Positions 20,432 through 33,300 of a DNA stretch of 64,000 bases are shown piece by piece. How positions within the stretch are numbered: position 1 is the stretch's first letter; the number at the start of each line of letters is the position of its first letter. The stretch is from the NCBI RefSeq assembly GCF_900089955.1, contig NZ_FLQX01000097.1, forward strand, positions 1 through 64,000, in the 5' to 3' direction. The DNA comes from Candidatus Accumulibacter aalborgensis (lineage in GTDB: Bacteria; Pseudomonadota; Gammaproteobacteria; Burkholderiales; Rhodocyclaceae). Below the pieces are notes generated by a model. The model had not been told where the DNA came from. It was given only the letters and a program-made list of their open reading frames with translations, and did no database searches. A program made the translations under genes and the position numbers.

Positions 20432-20797
20432 ATGAATCTGATCGAGCAACTTGAACAAGAGGAAATCGCCCGCCTGGGCAAGGTCATTCCCGTATTTGGG
20501 CCGGGCGACACTGTGGTCGTCCAGGTCAAGGTGAAAGAAGGCGCTCGCGAGCGTCTGCAGGCTTACGAAGGGGTGGTGATTGCCAAGCGCAATCGTGGCC
20601 TCAACTCGAGTTTCATCGTCCGCAAGGTTTCTTCCGGTGAGGGTGTCGAACGAACCTTCCAGACCTACTCGCCGCTGGTGGCTTCGATTGAAGTCAAGCG
20701 TCGTGGTGACGTACGCCGTGCCAAGCTCTACTACTTGCGCGAGCGTTCAGGCAAGTCGGCGCGGATCAAGGAAAAATTGACGCGCAAGCAGCGCTGA
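20432..20797 (+). CDS. rplS: 50S ribosomal protein L19
   Basis: bL19, 121 residues, at the interface of 50S and 30S. Starts [16 protein letters not shown], with the signature [19 protein letters not shown] and the C-terminal [16 protein letters not shown]. The ATG at 20432 follows GGAG; an upstream in-frame ATG at 20414 is not conserved. The last codons are duplicated beyond the stop as a 28-bp tandem repeat. Confidence 0.97.
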   Translation: MNLIEQLEQEEIARLGKVIPVFGPGDTVVVQVKVKEGARERLQAYEGVVIAKRNRGLNSSFIVRKVSSGEGVERTFQTYSPLVASIEVKRRGDVRRAKLYYLRERSGKSARIKEKLTRKQR

Positions 20798-20842
20798 AAA
20801 GCCGCTGACGCGCAAACAGCGCGGAAAGGCGGCTGAGGCGCG
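20778..20842 (+). repeat. 28-bp tandem repeat at the 3' end of rplS
   Basis: The segment 20778-20805, which contains the final rplS codons and stop, is repeated at 20806-20833 with few changes. A partial third copy starts at 20834 (TGAGGCGCG). The second copy lies outside the gene. It looks like slippage duplication of the gene end. Confidence 0.7.
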
Positions 20843-20864
20843 GGGCTTGCTGTGCAGGCAAGAA

Positions 20865-20896
20865 AGCATGGCGGCGTCGGGAGACGCCGCCATGCT
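20865..20896 (-). terminator. Rho-independent terminator of folE2
   Basis: A perfect 14-bp GC-rich stem (20865-20878 with 20883-20896) closes a four-base loop. On the minus strand it is followed by TTTCTT, the expected T-tract for the end of folE2. On the plus strand it sits after rplS but lacks a T-run, so in that direction it is weaker. Confidence 0.8.
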
Positions 20897-20899
20897 CGC

Positions 20900-21739
20900 T
20901 TACGGGGTCGGACAGTCAGGTGCGAGGGGCAGTCGCTTGTCGTTCTCGATCAGCGCGTACGCCGAATGGTTATGGATCGACTCGAAGTTCTCGGACTCGA
21001 CGACGTAGGCGTCGATGCGCCGCTCGCCGTTGAGGCGGGCTGCGACGTCGCGGACCATGTCCTCGACGAACTTCGGGTTGTCGTAAGCCCTTTCGGTCAC
21101 GTACTTTTCGTCGGGCCGCTTGAGCAGACCGTACAACTCGCAGGATGCCTCGTCTTCGACGAATTGAACCAGTTCTTCGATCCACAGGTGCTCATTGATG
21201 CTCACCGTGACCGTGACCTGCGAACGCTGGTTGTGAGCGCCGCGCTCTGAGATCTCCTTCGAACATGGGCAGAGGCTGGTAACCGGAACGGCGACCTTGA
21301 TCGTTGACTCCATGCAGCCATGAGCGATCTCGCCAATCAGCGTCACGTCGTAATCCATCAGGCTCTGGACGCCGGACACCGGCGCCGCCTTGTTGATGAA
21401 ATACGGGAAGCTCATTTCGATGTGCCCGGTCTCGGCTTCGAGCCGGTGCACCATTTCACGCAACATGGCCGGGAAATTTTCGACCGAAATCTCGCGTTCG
21501 TGGCTGTTGAGAATCTCCACGAAGCGTGACATGTGCGTTCCCTTGAAGTTGTGTGGCAGGCTCACGTACATGTTGAACATGGCAATCGTGTGCTGGACGC
21601 CGCCGGACTTGTCGAGCACCTTTACCGGGTGACGAATGGCCTTGATCCCCACCTTGTTGATCGCCAGTTGTCGGGTATCGGCCGATCCCTGGACGTCCGC
21701 CATCATGGCTGGGCTGCGTGGGGTTTCGGGTGCGTTCAT
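20900..21739 (-). CDS. folE2: GTP cyclohydrolase FolE2 (type IB)
   Basis: Converts GTP to dihydroneopterin triphosphate for folate and, with queF in this genome, probably queuosine synthesis. 279 residues. Family features include [26 protein letters not shown], and the metal/catalytic Cys in [11 protein letters not shown]. FolE2 can use metals other than zinc, and in some bacteria it replaces FolE under zinc limitation. Here it stands in a housekeeping context with no visible Zur site. Terminated by the hairpin at 20865-20896. Confidence 0.94.
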   Translation of the reverse strand: MNAPETPRSPAMMADVQGSADTRQLAINKVGIKAIRHPVKVLDKSGGVQHTIAMFNMYVSLPHNFKGTHMSRFVEILNSHEREISVENFPAMLREMVHRLEAETGHIEMSFPYFINKAAPVSGVQSLMDYDVTLIGEIAHGCMESTIKVAVPVTSLCPCSKEISERGAHNQRSQVTVTVSINEHLWIEELVQFVEDEASCELYGLLKRPDEKYVTERAYDNPKFVEDMVRDVAARLNGERRIDAYVVESENFESIHNHSAYALIENDKRLPLAPDCPTP

Positions 21740-21754
21740 GACTGCTCCTGGTGG

Positions 21755-23647
21755 TTATTCTGAGGACGGATCCATCTGCTGTTCTGCGTCCGCGGCAAGG
21801 TTCGGTCGTGCCCGGATGGCAGCGATGATGCCGTCCGGGTCGAGGCCGATTGACGCCAGCAGCAGGGTTTGATCGCCATGCTCGATGAAATGGTCGGGAA
21901 TTCCCAGGCGCAAGAGCCTGGCTGGGCTGGCGATCTCGGCGAGTACGCGTTCTACCTCTGAACCGGCGCCACCGATCACGGCACTCTCTTCGACGCTCAC
22001 CAGCAGGGAATGTTCCGCTGCCAGGGCAATGATCAGATCGCGGTCGATCGGTTTGACGAAGCGCATGTTGGCCACCGTGGCGTCGATCTCTTCGGCCGCG
22101 GTCAGGGCCGGCGTCAGCATGCTGCCAAAGGCCAGCAGCGCCACCCCACGCCCGCGGCGGCGGATTTCACCCTTGCCAAGCGCTAGACCCACCAGATCCT
22201 TGTCAATGGCTACCCCCGGGCCGTTGCCGCGTGGGTAGCGAACGGCGCTGGGGCCGTCGCGGCGGTAGGCTGTGGTCAGCATCTTGCGGCACTCGTCCTC
22301 GTCGCTCGGCGTCATGATCACCATGTTAGGAATGCAGGTCAGGAAGGTCAGGTCGAACGCGCCGTGATGCGTCGGACCGTCGGCACCGACCAGCCCGCCG
22401 CGGTCGAGCGCGAAGACGACCGGCAGGTTCTGCAGCGCAACGTCGTGGACCAGTTGATCGTAGCCGCGCTGCAGGAAGGTCGAGTAGATCGCCAGCACCG
22501 GCCGCAGGCCTTCGCACGCCAGCCCGGCGGCAAAGGTGACGGCATGCTGCTCGGCGATACCGACATCGTAATACCGCTGCGGGTAGCGTTCGCTGAAGCG
22601 CAGCAGGCCGGAACCTTCACGCATCGCCGGGGTAATGCCGACCAGTCTGGGGTCGGCCGCCGCCATGTCGCACAGCCAGTCGCCGAAAATCTGCGTGTAG
22701 CTTGGCTTGGCCCCACTCGGCCCACCGGCGATGCCTACTTCGGGCTTGAACTTCGAGACCCCGTGGTAAAGAATCGGATCGGCCTCCGCCAGCTTGTAGC
22801 CCTGCCCCTTCTTGGTGATCACGTGCAGGAACTGCGGACCCTTGAGGTGCTTGAGGTTCTGCAGGGTCGGCACCAGCGATTCCAGGTCGTGGCCGTCGAT
22901 CGGGCCGATGTAGTTCAAACCCAGTTCCTCGAACAGGGTTCCCGGAGTCAGCATCCCCTTGACGTGTTCCTCGGCGCGCTTGGCGAACTCACGCAGCGAG
23001 GGCGAGAAGTCGAGGATCTTCTCTCCGGCCTTGCGCGCGGCGTTGAAAGTGCTGCCCGAAAAGAGGCGTGCCAGATAGCGGTTGAGGGCGCCCACTGGCG
23101 GTGAGATCGACATGTCATTATCGTTGAGCACGACGAGCATGTCGGCATCCGCGACGCCGGCGTTGTTGAGTGCCTCGAAGGCCTGGCCGGCAGACATCGC
23201 ACCGTCGCCGATGATCGCCACCACCTTGCGTGTTTCGCCCTTGATCTTGGCGGCGATGGCCATGCCCAGGGCGGCCGAGATCGAGGTTGACGAATGTCCG
23301 ACGCCGAAGGTGTCATAGCAGCTCTCGCTACGCTTCGGAAAACCCGAGACGCCGCCGTGCATCCTGAGCTTGGCCATGCCGGTACGACGGCCGGTGAGCA
23401 CCTTGTGGGCATAGGTCTGATGGCCCACGTCCCACACCAAGCGGTCGTGCGGGGTGTCGAAGACGTGATGCAGGGCGACGGTGAGTTCCACCGTACCCAG
23501 GTTCGACGACAGGTGGCCGCCAGTCCTGGACACCGATTCGACCAGAAAGGCGCGCAACTCATCGGCAAGTTGTGGCAGTTGGCGGCGGTCGAGCTTGCGT
23601 ACTTGTGCCGGATCGCTGATGGTGTCGAGCAGAGGATAGCGGGTCAT
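21755..23647 (-). CDS. dxs: 1-deoxy-D-xylulose-5-phosphate synthase
   Basis: First enzyme of the MEP isoprenoid pathway and a source of precursors for thiamine and pyridoxal. TPP-dependent; 630 residues. Contains [16 protein letters not shown], the TPP motif [18 protein letters not shown], the catalytic Glu in [13 protein letters not shown], and [10 protein letters not shown]. Located directly after ispA, so xseB-ispA-dxs forms the usual isoprenoid operon. Confidence 0.97.
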   Translation of the reverse strand: MTRYPLLDTISDPAQVRKLDRRQLPQLADELRAFLVESVSRTGGHLSSNLGTVELTVALHHVFDTPHDRLVWDVGHQTYAHKVLTGRRTGMAKLRMHGGVSGFPKRSESCYDTFGVGHSSTSISAALGMAIAAKIKGETRKVVAIIGDGAMSAGQAFEALNNAGVADADMLVVLNDNDMSISPPVGALNRYLARLFSGSTFNAARKAGEKILDFSPSLREFAKRAEEHVKGMLTPGTLFEELGLNYIGPIDGHDLESLVPTLQNLKHLKGPQFLHVITKKGQGYKLAEADPILYHGVSKFKPEVGIAGGPSGAKPSYTQIFGDWLCDMAAADPRLVGITPAMREGSGLLRFSERYPQRYYDVGIAEQHAVTFAAGLACEGLRPVLAIYSTFLQRGYDQLVHDVALQNLPVVFALDRGGLVGADGPTHHGAFDLTFLTCIPNMVIMTPSDEDECRKMLTTAYRRDGPSAVRYPRGNGPGVAIDKDLVGLALGKGEIRRRGRGVALLAFGSMLTPALTAAEEIDATVANMRFVKPIDRDLIIALAAEHSLLVSVEESAVIGGAGSEVERVLAEIASPARLLRLGIPDHFIEHGDQTLLLASIGLDPDGIIAAIRARPNLAADAEQQMDPSSE

Positions 23648-23710
23648 GGGTCTTCTTGGGTCCTGCAGAAATACTCGGTAGGGGCCAGCCGCGGTGACCG
23701 GAAGTGGGGA

Positions 23711-24634
23711 TCAGAACTTGCGCTGCGTGATGAAATCGGTCAGGTCGACCAGTCGCTGGCCACGTTCGGTGAAGATGGCCAGTGAGGCTAGGGCCTGGGT
23801 TCTCAGGTCGGCGGCCAGTTCGCGCGCTCTTTCGATCCCCAACAGGCTGACGTAGGTCGGCTTTTCTGCTGCGGCATCCTTGCCCGCGGTCTTGCCCAGC
23901 GTTGCCGTGCTCGCTGTGCAGTCGAGAATGTCGTCGACTACCTGAAACAGCAGGCCGGCGCGCTTGGCAAATCGGTCGAGCGACTCACGTTCGGGAACGC
24001 TCAGTGCACTGCCGCACAACGCACCGAGCAAGACGGCAGCACGGATCAGGGCACCCGTCTTGAGCGCGTGCATCAGTTCAAGTTCGGGTTGGTTCAGGTT
24101 CCTGCCAACCGACTCGAGGTCGATCGACTGGCCGCCGGCCATTCCGCAGGAGCCGCTCGCTCGGGCCAGCAGGCGCACCATCTCCAGTTGCCGGCTGCTG
24201 GCGCCGAAGTCCTCCCTGGCCAGGAGTTCGAAAGCCAGCGACTGCAGGCTATCGCCAACCAGCAAGGCGGTGGCTTCATCGTACTCGACATGGCAGGTGG
24301 GCCGACCGCGTCGCAAGACGTCGTCATCCATGCACGGCAGGTCGTCATGAACCAGTGAATAGCTATGGATCAGTTCGACCACGCTGGCGACGATTTCCAG
24401 GCGTTCGGCAGGCGCTGCGGTCAACTCGCCGGCAGCAAAGGCGAGCAGCGGACGTACCCGCTTGCCGCCGTTCAGGGTGGTGTAGCGCATCGCCTGGTGC
24501 AGACGGCCCGGAATGGACTCCGCAGGTGGCAAACAGCGCGCCAGCGTCGCTTGCACTCGCGCCTGGACGCTGCGCATCCATTCCGGGAAGGGCTGATTCC
24601 TGGCGGTGCTGGGAAAAACAGTGGGCGTGCTCAT
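23711..24634 (-). CDS. ispA: Farnesyl diphosphate synthase
   Basis: Makes geranyl and farnesyl diphosphate from IPP and DMAPP. 307 residues. First Asp-rich motif HDDLPCMDDDVLRRGRPT (with two residues between Asp pairs, as in bacterial FPPS), second DDILDCTAS. LNGGKRVRPLL is the KR IPP-binding site. ATG at 24634 overlaps the xseB stop. Confidence 0.96.
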   Translation of the reverse strand: MSTPTVFPSTARNQPFPEWMRSVQARVQATLARCLPPAESIPGRLHQAMRYTTLNGGKRVRPLLAFAAGELTAAPAERLEIVASVVELIHSYSLVHDDLPCMDDDVLRRGRPTCHVEYDEATALLVGDSLQSLAFELLAREDFGASSRQLEMVRLLARASGSCGMAGGQSIDLESVGRNLNQPELELMHALKTGALIRAAVLLGALCGSALSVPERESLDRFAKRAGLLFQVVDDILDCTASTATLGKTAGKDAAAEKPTYVSLLGIERARELAADLRTQALASLAIFTERGQRLVDLTDFITQRKF

Positions 24635-24918
24635 CTTGCCGGTCCGCCGTTGGGTTCAAAATCGCGCAGCGCGCCATTGTCGAGGACCTGAATCTGACGT
24701 TCGGCGTCGCTGAGCTGGTGTTGGCAATGCTTGAGCAGCTCGCTGCCACGCCGATAGGCGGCCAATGATTCCTCGAGCGGCAGGTGACCCTCTTCCATGC
24801 TCTGGACGATCTTTTCAAGTTCGGCCAGTGCCGCCTCGAACTTCAGTGCACCGAGGGAAGAACCTTCCTTCCCGGACGCGTCGGGGTCGACAGATTTCGC
24901 GGAGTTCGCTCGTGGCAT
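24631..24918 (-). CDS. xseB: Exodeoxyribonuclease VII small subunit
   Basis: 95 residues; the small helical subunit of ExoVII. The conserved core FEAALAELEKIVQSMEEGHL is followed by LPLEESLAAYRRGSELL. The N-terminal 25 residues are variable. ATG at 24918 chosen over an ATG six codons upstream because it fits the promoter spacing. The large subunit xseA is not in the window. First gene of the operon with ispA and dxs. Confidence 0.93.
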   Translation of the reverse strand: MPRANSAKSVDPDASGKEGSSLGALKFEAALAELEKIVQSMEEGHLPLEESLAAYRRGSELLKHCQHQLSDAERQIQVLDNGALRDFEPNGGPAR

Positions 24919-24943
24919 GGGAACGGCCCAAATCAAACTGTTG

Positions 24944-24973
24944 AAAATAGCCCATTAAGGGCCTTCCGGTCAA
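24944..24973 (-). promoter_or_regulatory. Sigma-70 promoter for xseB-ispA-dxs
   Basis: TTGACC (24968-24973) and TATTTT (24944-24949) on the minus strand, 18 bases apart, about 26 bases upstream of the xseB ATG. Confidence 0.55.
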
Positions 24974-24994
24974 ATGAAAAACACGCCGGACTGG

Positions 24995-25003
24995 TGCTAA
25001 ACT
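24995..25003 (+). promoter_or_regulatory. Possible extended -10 promoter for the SpoIIAA-like gene
   Basis: TGCTAAACT, an extended -10 element on the plus strand, lies 25 bases before the ATG at 25029. No -35 match is evident. Confidence 0.4.
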
Positions 25004-25028
25004 TGGGCCACGAAATGAGGAGTCTGCC

Positions 25029-25394
25029 ATGATTGTCATCGAAAAACAGCCCAAGCGTGTCGAGGTCACCGTTTACGCGGAATTCACGCTCGCCGATTAC
25101 CAGGAGTTCGAGACCGCCGTCAATTACGCGATCCAGTTTGAAGGGCCGGTCGACCTGTTCTTTGATCTGCGTGAAATGGCCGATTTTACTCTTGACGTGG
25201 CTTGGGAAGACATCGTCTTCGCGCGTGCCCATGCCAACGATTTCAGCCGCATCGCCGTCCTCACGCATAGTCAGTGGGTGGCCTGGAGCGCCTGGTTGTC
25301 GCAGATGTTCGTGCGTGCCGAAATGCGCATCTTCGACGACGAAGTCGAGGCGCGTTCCTGGCTGCTGGCCGAAGAAGGGGAGACGCCGGCGTGA
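25029..25394 (+). CDS. SpoIIAA-like (STAS/SEC14-type) protein
   Basis: A 121-residue single-domain cytoplasmic protein. Alternating strands and helices, e.g. RVEVTVYAEFTLADYQEFE, PVDLFFDLREMADFTLD, RIAVLTHSQWVAW and RIFDDEVEARSWLL, fit the SpoIIAA-like family (PF11964). No conserved phospho-acceptor Ser/Thr is obvious. Roles in this family are mostly unknown. Its stop overlaps the GTG start of the sulfurtransferase gene, so the two are coupled. Confidence 0.75.
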   Translation: MIVIEKQPKRVEVTVYAEFTLADYQEFETAVNYAIQFEGPVDLFFDLREMADFTLDVAWEDIVFARAHANDFSRIAVLTHSQWVAWSAWLSQMFVRAEMRIFDDEVEARSWLLAEEGETPA

Positions 25395-26239
25395 GTCACT
25401 CGACGCTGGTCAGCAGCACCGTCCTTGCCGACCATCTGCACGATCCGGGCTGGCGCGTGTTTGACTGTCGCCATCAACTGGCCGATCCGGGAGCCGGCGC
25501 GCGGGCCTACGCCGACGGGCACCTGCCGGGAGCGTTCTTCCTGCATCTCGATGCTGACCTGTCGGGCGCGATGACTGGCCGCAACGGGCGCCATCCCCTG
25601 CCCGATCCGATGCAACTGGCGGCCAGACTCGGCGCAGCGGGCGTTTCCCGCGCCACCCAGGTGATCGCCTATGACGATTCCGGCGGCATGTTTGCCAGCC
25701 GTCTGTGGTGGCTGTTACGTTGGCTCGGTCACCCTCGCGTCGCTGTGCTCGACGGTGGCCTCGCTGGCTGGCTGGCCGAAGGCAGGGCGCTGACCACCGA
25801 TTTGCCGACCTCGGCGGCAGCGGCGCTTGAGGTGGCGCTGCGTGACCAGGTGGTGAGCACCGAAACGGTGCTCGCTCATCTTGACGACATGAAATTCCGT
25901 CTGCTCGATGCTCGCAGCCCCGACCGCTTTCGCGGCGAGAACGAAACGCTGGATCGCGTCGGTGGGCATATCCCCGGCGCGAGCAACCGTTTCTTTCGCG
26001 ACAACCTCGACGCCGATGGCCGTTTCCGGCCGGCCGCTGAACTGCGCCGCGACTTCCTGGCTCTGCTCGCCGGGGTCGAACCCGAACAGGTGGTCATGTC
26101 TTGCGGCTCCGGCGTGACCGCCTGCCACAATCTGCTGGCCATGGCGATCGCCGGACTGCCTGGTGCGCGCCTTTATGCCGGCTCGTGGAGCGAATGGTGC
26201 AGCGACCCGGTGCGGCCGGTGGCTGGCGGGACTCCCTGA
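25391..26239 (+). CDS. Thiosulfate/3-mercaptopyruvate sulfurtransferase (tandem rhodanese)
   Basis: 282 residues with two rhodanese domains. The N-terminal inactive one includes DCRHQLADPGAGARAYADGHLPGA. The C-terminal active one has the persulfide loop CGSGVTACHN, with Cys followed by GSGVT as in SseA-type enzymes. Transfers sulfane sulfur to cyanide or thiols. Start is GTG at 25391, overlapping the upstream stop. Confidence 0.92.
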   Translation: MSHSTLVSSTVLADHLHDPGWRVFDCRHQLADPGAGARAYADGHLPGAFFLHLDADLSGAMTGRNGRHPLPDPMQLAARLGAAGVSRATQVIAYDDSGGMFASRLWWLLRWLGHPRVAVLDGGLAGWLAEGRALTTDLPTSAAAALEVALRDQVVSTETVLAHLDDMKFRLLDARSPDRFRGENETLDRVGGHIPGASNRFFRDNLDADGRFRPAAELRRDFLALLAGVEPEQVVMSCGSGVTACHNLLAMAIAGLPGARLYAGSWSEWCSDPVRPVAGGTP

Positions 26240-26243
26240 CCTC

Positions 26244-26831
26244 TCAGGCCAGCAACAACTCGGTCGCTGCGTCGGCGATCTCGTCGAGCGACAGTCCGCC
26301 GTCGGGCCGGTACCACTGACTGCTCCAGTTCAACATGCCGAAAAGAAACAGTCGCAGCGGTCTGGCCGAGCTGCGCAGCCTGCCGCTGATAGCCAACTCG
26401 TCTAGGGTGCTCTGCCACGCTCGCTGGTAGCGGTCGGCGACGGCGGCGATCTCGGCCCTGCCGGCAGTGTCGAGCGAACGCGTTTCGAAGAGCAGCATCG
26501 GTGCCTGGCAGTCGCCCTCGAGCAGGTTGCCGAGGTGCGTGCGGATCATGACCCGCAAGCGTTGCTCCGGGTCGGCGATGCCCTCGATGGCCGCCTGCAG
26601 CCGTCGGTAGCCGGTCTCGAGACCTTCGATCATGGCCGCCTTGAGCAGATCCTGCTTGCTGCGGAAGTGGTAGAAAGGGCTGCCCGAGCGCATGCCGACC
26701 GCTTCGGCAATGTCGCGCGTGGTGGTGGCGCCGAAGCCCTTCTCGACGAACAGGCGTGCTGCCGCGCGCAGCAGGTCTTCGCGGCGGCTGGTCTCGATCG
26801 GCGCTCCCTGGCGTTTGCGGCCGGCCGGCAT
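26244..26831 (-). CDS. TetR family transcriptional regulator
   Basis: 195 residues. The N-terminal helix-turn-helix is in TTTRDIAEAVGMRSGSPFYHF (split over residues 36-56), preceded by RREDLLRAAARLFVEKGFG. The ligand-binding part is helical and variable. Lies five bases downstream of fadH on the same strand, so it is probably co-transcribed and likely controls fatty-acid or acyl-CoA genes such as fadH. The ligand is not predictable. Confidence 0.88.
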   Translation of the reverse strand: MPAGRKRQGAPIETSRREDLLRAAARLFVEKGFGATTTRDIAEAVGMRSGSPFYHFRSKQDLLKAAMIEGLETGYRRLQAAIEGIADPEQRLRVMIRTHLGNLLEGDCQAPMLLFETRSLDTAGRAEIAAVADRYQRAWQSTLDELAISGRLRSSARPLRLFLFGMLNWSSQWYRPDGGLSLDEIADAATELLLA

Positions 26832-26836
26832 GGCGC

Positions 26837-28939
<2,103 letters not shown>

Positions 28940-28984
28940 TCAATTATCACGCATCGGCAGCGGAGTTGCAATACAGCGACTGCT

Positions 28985-29755
28985 TCAGGCGTCCAGCGCC
29001 ACCGGCGAGCCTACGGCAAGGAGCAGGACCGACGCCGCGCTGCCGCGATTGACGGCGATTTCGACGAGTCCCACGCTGTTCTCGTACCAGAACGTCTGAC
29101 CAGGCGGCACCTCGCTGAACACGCGCGCCGGGGGAATGCGCCTCGCGCCCACGACGAGTGCTACCTCTCGTGAAATGTTGCTGGCCCGCATCCCGGTCAT
29201 GGCATTGCCATAATGGTCGAGGTAGATGACCTCTGACAGATCGTCCGCCGACAAGGTATGTTCCAGGCCGTCGCATTCCTCGATTGCTCCCGCCGGCCAT
29301 TTCCCCGCGGCGATGCGGGCGGCGATGGGGGCGAACAAATCGCGCCCGTGGAACGATGCCGACAGTCCATCGGGTTGCCAGGTGATTCGCCAGGTACGCA
29401 ACACCTGCGCACGCGCCGCGACCACACCCAGCAGGCCATTGTCCGGCCCGACGTAGAATTTGCCGTCGGCCTCCAGAACCACTGCAGCGAGATCGCTGCC
29501 CACGCCCGGGTCCACCACCGCGAGAAAAACGGTGCTGCGATCGAAACTCGTCGCCAGGGCCGCCAGCAGGTGAGCGCCGGCCCGCGGATCGAAGTTCGGC
29601 ACGGCATGCAGCAGGTCGATGATCGGGACATCACGCCCACGCCTTCCGTGGCGCAGCAACGCCGCCTTCATCTGGCCGACATAGGGATCGTCGATGCCGA
29701 AATCAGTGTAGAGGACTATTATCCGATCAGCCCCTGGTCGGCGATTGGCCGGCAC
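28985..29755 (-). CDS. SAM hydrolase / SAM-dependent hydroxide adenosyltransferase (DUF62)
   Basis: 256 residues of the fluorinase/chlorinase-related family that hydrolyses S-adenosylmethionine to adenosine and methionine. Family motifs: [17 protein letters not shown] at the N terminus, [30 protein letters not shown] and [11 protein letters not shown]. The halogenase-specific insertion is not seen. Overlaps queF by 29 bases. Role in cells is not settled. Confidence 0.88.
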   Translation of the reverse strand: MPANRRPGADRIIVLYTDFGIDDPYVGQMKAALLRHGRRGRDVPIIDLLHAVPNFDPRAGAHLLAALATSFDRSTVFLAVVDPGVGSDLAAVVLEADGKFYVGPDNGLLGVVAARAQVLRTWRITWQPDGLSASFHGRDLFAPIAARIAAGKWPAGAIEECDGLEHTLSADDLSEVIYLDHYGNAMTGMRASNISREVALVVGARRIPPARVFSEVPPGQTFWYENSVGLVEIAVNRGSAASVLLLAVGSPVALDA

Positions 29756-30155
29756 GGTCGGCGAGGTCAGCCATGGCGACCGCCGGCGCCGGCGTCCAGC
29801 CCTTCTTGCGATGTTCGGCGACCACCGTCGTGAAGATTCCGCCGCGCACGTAGAACCTGGCCGTCAGCTTCATGTAGCGGGGTCTGGTGGCGCTCACCAG
29901 GTCGTCGAGAATCCGGTTGGTGACCGCTTCGTGAAAGCAGCCGACGTTGCGGAAAGACCAGATGTAGAGCTTCAGGCTTTTCAGCTCGATACAGGTCTTT
30001 TCGGCGATGTAATCGAGCCACAGCGTCGCAAAGTCCGGCTGGCCCGTCTTCGGGCACAAGCAGGTGAATTCAGGGATCTCCATGTGGATCTGAAAATCCC
30101 GCTGCGGTGCCGGGTTGGGGAAGGTTTCAAGGTTTTTGGCCGGCGTTGTGCTCAT
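29727..30155 (-). CDS. queF: NADPH-dependent 7-cyano-7-deazaguanine reductase (preQ1 synthase)
   Basis: Reduces preQ0 to preQ1 for queuosine in tRNA. 142 residues, the short unimodular (YkvM) form. Catalytic Cys in [13 protein letters not shown], substrate-binding [14 protein letters not shown] and the Glu-His pair in [12 protein letters not shown] at 30155; an upstream in-frame start at 30212 is not conserved. Diverges from smc. Confidence 0.95.
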   Translation of the reverse strand: MSTTPAKNLETFPNPAPQRDFQIHMEIPEFTCLCPKTGQPDFATLWLDYIAEKTCIELKSLKLYIWSFRNVGCFHEAVTNRILDDLVSATRPRYMKLTARFYVRGGIFTTVVAEHRKKGWTPAPAVAMADLADRAGQSPTRG

Positions 30156-30203
30156 GGTTGTGGCGAGTGCTTTTCCTGTGGGAAACGAATTGGGCAGGCA
30201 GAA

Positions 30204-30212
30204 TGCTATCAT
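30204..30212 (+). promoter_or_regulatory. Possible extended -10 promoter for smc
   Basis: TGCTATCAT: TATCAT with a TGN extension, in the 197-base queF/smc divergent region, about 140 bases before the smc ATG. It is the same architecture as the rpsP promoter. The remaining stretch to the ATG holds a T-run (30221-30226) and no gene. Confidence 0.4.
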
Positions 30213-30352
30213 AGACGCCGTTTTTTGCGCTTCGTCGGATTGTTCGCCTGCTGCCCCCCGGCTCGCCGTGGCGTGTGGCCGCCGATCGAGGCAATGCCTT
30301 TACCGATTCATCTTCTGGCGCGCTTGCGCGGGCCGCGCTCCAGTTCTCGTTC

Positions 30353-33300
30353 ATGCGCCTGACCAAACTGAAACTCGCCGGCTTCAAATCTTTCGTTGAT
30401 CCAACGACCGTCGCCTTGCCCGGTCAACTCGTCGGCGTCGTCGGTCCCAATGGTTGCGGCAAGTCCAACGTGATGGACGCCGTGCGCTGGGTGCTCGGCG
30501 AGTCAAAGGCCTCGGAGTTGCGCGGCGAATCGATGCAGGATGTGATCTTCAACGGTTCGGCGAGTCGCAAGCCGGTGTCGCGGGCCGCTGTCGAACTGGT
30601 CTTCGACAACGCGCTCGGTCGCCTCAGCGGTCAGTGGTCGCAGTATGCTGAACTGTCGGTCAAGCGACTGCTCACGCGTAGCGGCCAGTCGGAGTATTAC
30701 ATCAACAACCTGCACGTTCGCCGCAAGGATGTCACCGACCTTTTTCTCGGCACCGGCCTCGGTCCGCGTGCTTACGCGATCATCGGCCAGGGTACCATTT
30801 CGCGGATCATCGAGGCCAAGCCCGACGAGTTGCGCGTCTTTCTCGAAGAGGCGGCCGGCGTCAGTCGGTACAAGGAGCGGCGCAAGGAAACCGAGAACCG
30901 GCTGCGCGACACGCGCGACAACCTGGCACGCGTCGAAGACATCCGCCTTGAACTCGGCGCACAGATGGAACGTCTCGAAAGCCAGGCCAGCGTCGCTCGT
31001 CAGTATCGCGAGTACAGCGACGATCTGACGCGCCGACAACACTTGCTCTGGCTGCTGCGGCGCAACGAGGCGCAGGTCGAGCGCGACCGACTGGCGCGCG
31101 AGGTCGAGCAGGCGGTGACCGATCTTGAAGCGCGGAACGCGGCCCTCCGTGATCTCGAGGCGCGTATCGAAGAGGCACGTGAAGCGCATTTTGCCGGCAG
31201 CGACGGCGTGCACGCGGCACAGAGCGGTCTGTTCGCGGCCAACGCCGAAGTGGCGCGGCTGGAAGCCGAGATTCGCCACCGGCGTGAGTCGCAGCGCGAG
31301 TACGAGACGCGCCTGGCCCGGTTGACCGACGATAGTGCCCACTGGCAAGCGCAGGCAGAGAAGCTGGCCAGCGACGACGAGCGCTGGCAGGGGCTGCTGG
31401 CGCTGGCCGACGAACGGTTCGAGCAGGGTCGATTACGGCTGGAGGCGCGCCAGGAGCGTTTGCCGCTGGGCGAGGAAAATCATGCCGCAGCGCTCGATGC
31501 GCTCAGTCGCCGGCGTGCCGAGATGGCACAGGCCGAACGGCGGCTGCACGTCGAACAAGCGAATCGCGGCCACGCGCAACGGTCGCTGCAGGCGCTCGCC
31601 AGTCGGCGGGAGCGCCTGCTGCTCGAGCGCCAGTCAATGCCGCTCCCCGATGACACCGAGTTGACCGACAGACAGGAGGATCTGGCCGTTTTGCGCGAGC
31701 GCATCGGCGTTGCGCTGGACAGCCAGCAGGGAGCGCAGCAGGAGTTGCCGCGCCTGGAACAGCGCCGCCGTGAGGTGCTGGCCGAAGTGCAGCATGCGCA
31801 GAGGGAGCGCGCCGAGGCCAATGCTCGCCGCATGGCCCTTGAACAACTCCAGCAACGCCTGCAGAGCAACGGCAAGCTCGACGACTGGCTGCGCCGGAAT
31901 CGATTGCAGCACGGCGAACCGCTCTGGAAGTCGCTGCATGTCGAAGCGGGTTGGGAGGATGCGCTCGAAGCCGTTCTGCGCGAGCGACTCGGTGCGCTGC
32001 TGGCCGATGCGGCAGACCCGGCGTGGAGCAAGGATAGGCCGGGGAGCAGGCTGACCTTGCTGCTGCCCGCAGCAGGTGTGGCAGGCACGCCGGCCGCGCC
32101 GCGTAGCGCGGTGGGCACCGCAGTCGACGACCTGCTGCTGGCGCGCGTGCGCTGCGACCGTGCCGATTTGGCCGCCATACTCGCCGATTGGCTCGCTGAG
32201 GTGTTGACCGCTCCCGATCTGGCGACCGCTCTGGCACGCCGCCCCGGCTTGTCGGCGAGCGCCTGTTGTGTGACTCCTGGTGGCGATATCGTCAGTCGGC
32301 AGAGCGTGACCCTCTTCGCTCCCGACAGCGGCGGGCATGGACTGCTCGAGCGACAGCGCGAGATTGACGCGCTGGCCGGGCTGATGGCCAGCCGCGACGA
32401 GGCGGTGGAACTGGCGCAGACAGGGTTGGCTGAAACCGAGCAGCACCTGCGCGACGCCCAGCAGACCTTGCAGGAGTCGCGCCAGCAACTGGGCGTGCTG
32501 CAGGACCGGGCGCACGCGATCCAGGTCGAAACGCTCAAGCTCGCGCAGGTCCGCGAACGCTTCCGCGAGCGCCAGGCGCAAATCGACGACAGCCTGGCCG
32601 AGATGGCGGCTGAAGAAGAAAGTGAGAGCGAACGCCTGTTCATCGTCGACGAGGCGATCGACCTGCTGCGCGAGCAGATCGGCGACTTGCAGGCGGTGAT
32701 GAACGGTGCGCGGGCGCTGCTCGAACAGACCGAGCGCGCGCTGCGCGACGAGCGTGAGCGGGTCGCCAGCGCTGAAAGGGAGTTGCGCGAAGCCGAGTTC
32801 GCGCAGCGCGAGTGCCGCAGCAAGCTGCAGGAACTGGGCAGCGGCCGCGCGTTGGCGGCGCAGCAAGGCGAACGCATCGCCGACGAACTGGCGCGCTGCA
32901 CGGAGAGCGCCACAGCCCTGCAAGCCGATGATATCGAACCGAAGTTGCAGGCCGCGCTCGACCATCGGGTGGCTCGCGAACACGCGCTGGCGCACGCTCG
33001 CGATGTGCTGGAAGCGGCGGCGAATGGCCTGCGCGCATTGGACGAGCAGCGTCTACGGGTCGAGCAGAGCCTTGACCCACTGCGCGACCGGATCGGCGAA
33101 CTCAAACTGAAGGAACAGGCAGCCAGCCTCAATTGCGAGCAGTTCGCGAGCCAACTGAGCGCCGCCAATGCCGACGAGCAGGCTCTGGCGGCGGACCTCG
33201 TCGGCGCCAGAGCAGGCCCGTTGCAGAGTGCGATTACCGCGCTGCAGCGGTCGATCGACGCCCTCGGTGCGGTCAACCTGGCCGCCCTCGACGAACTCGA

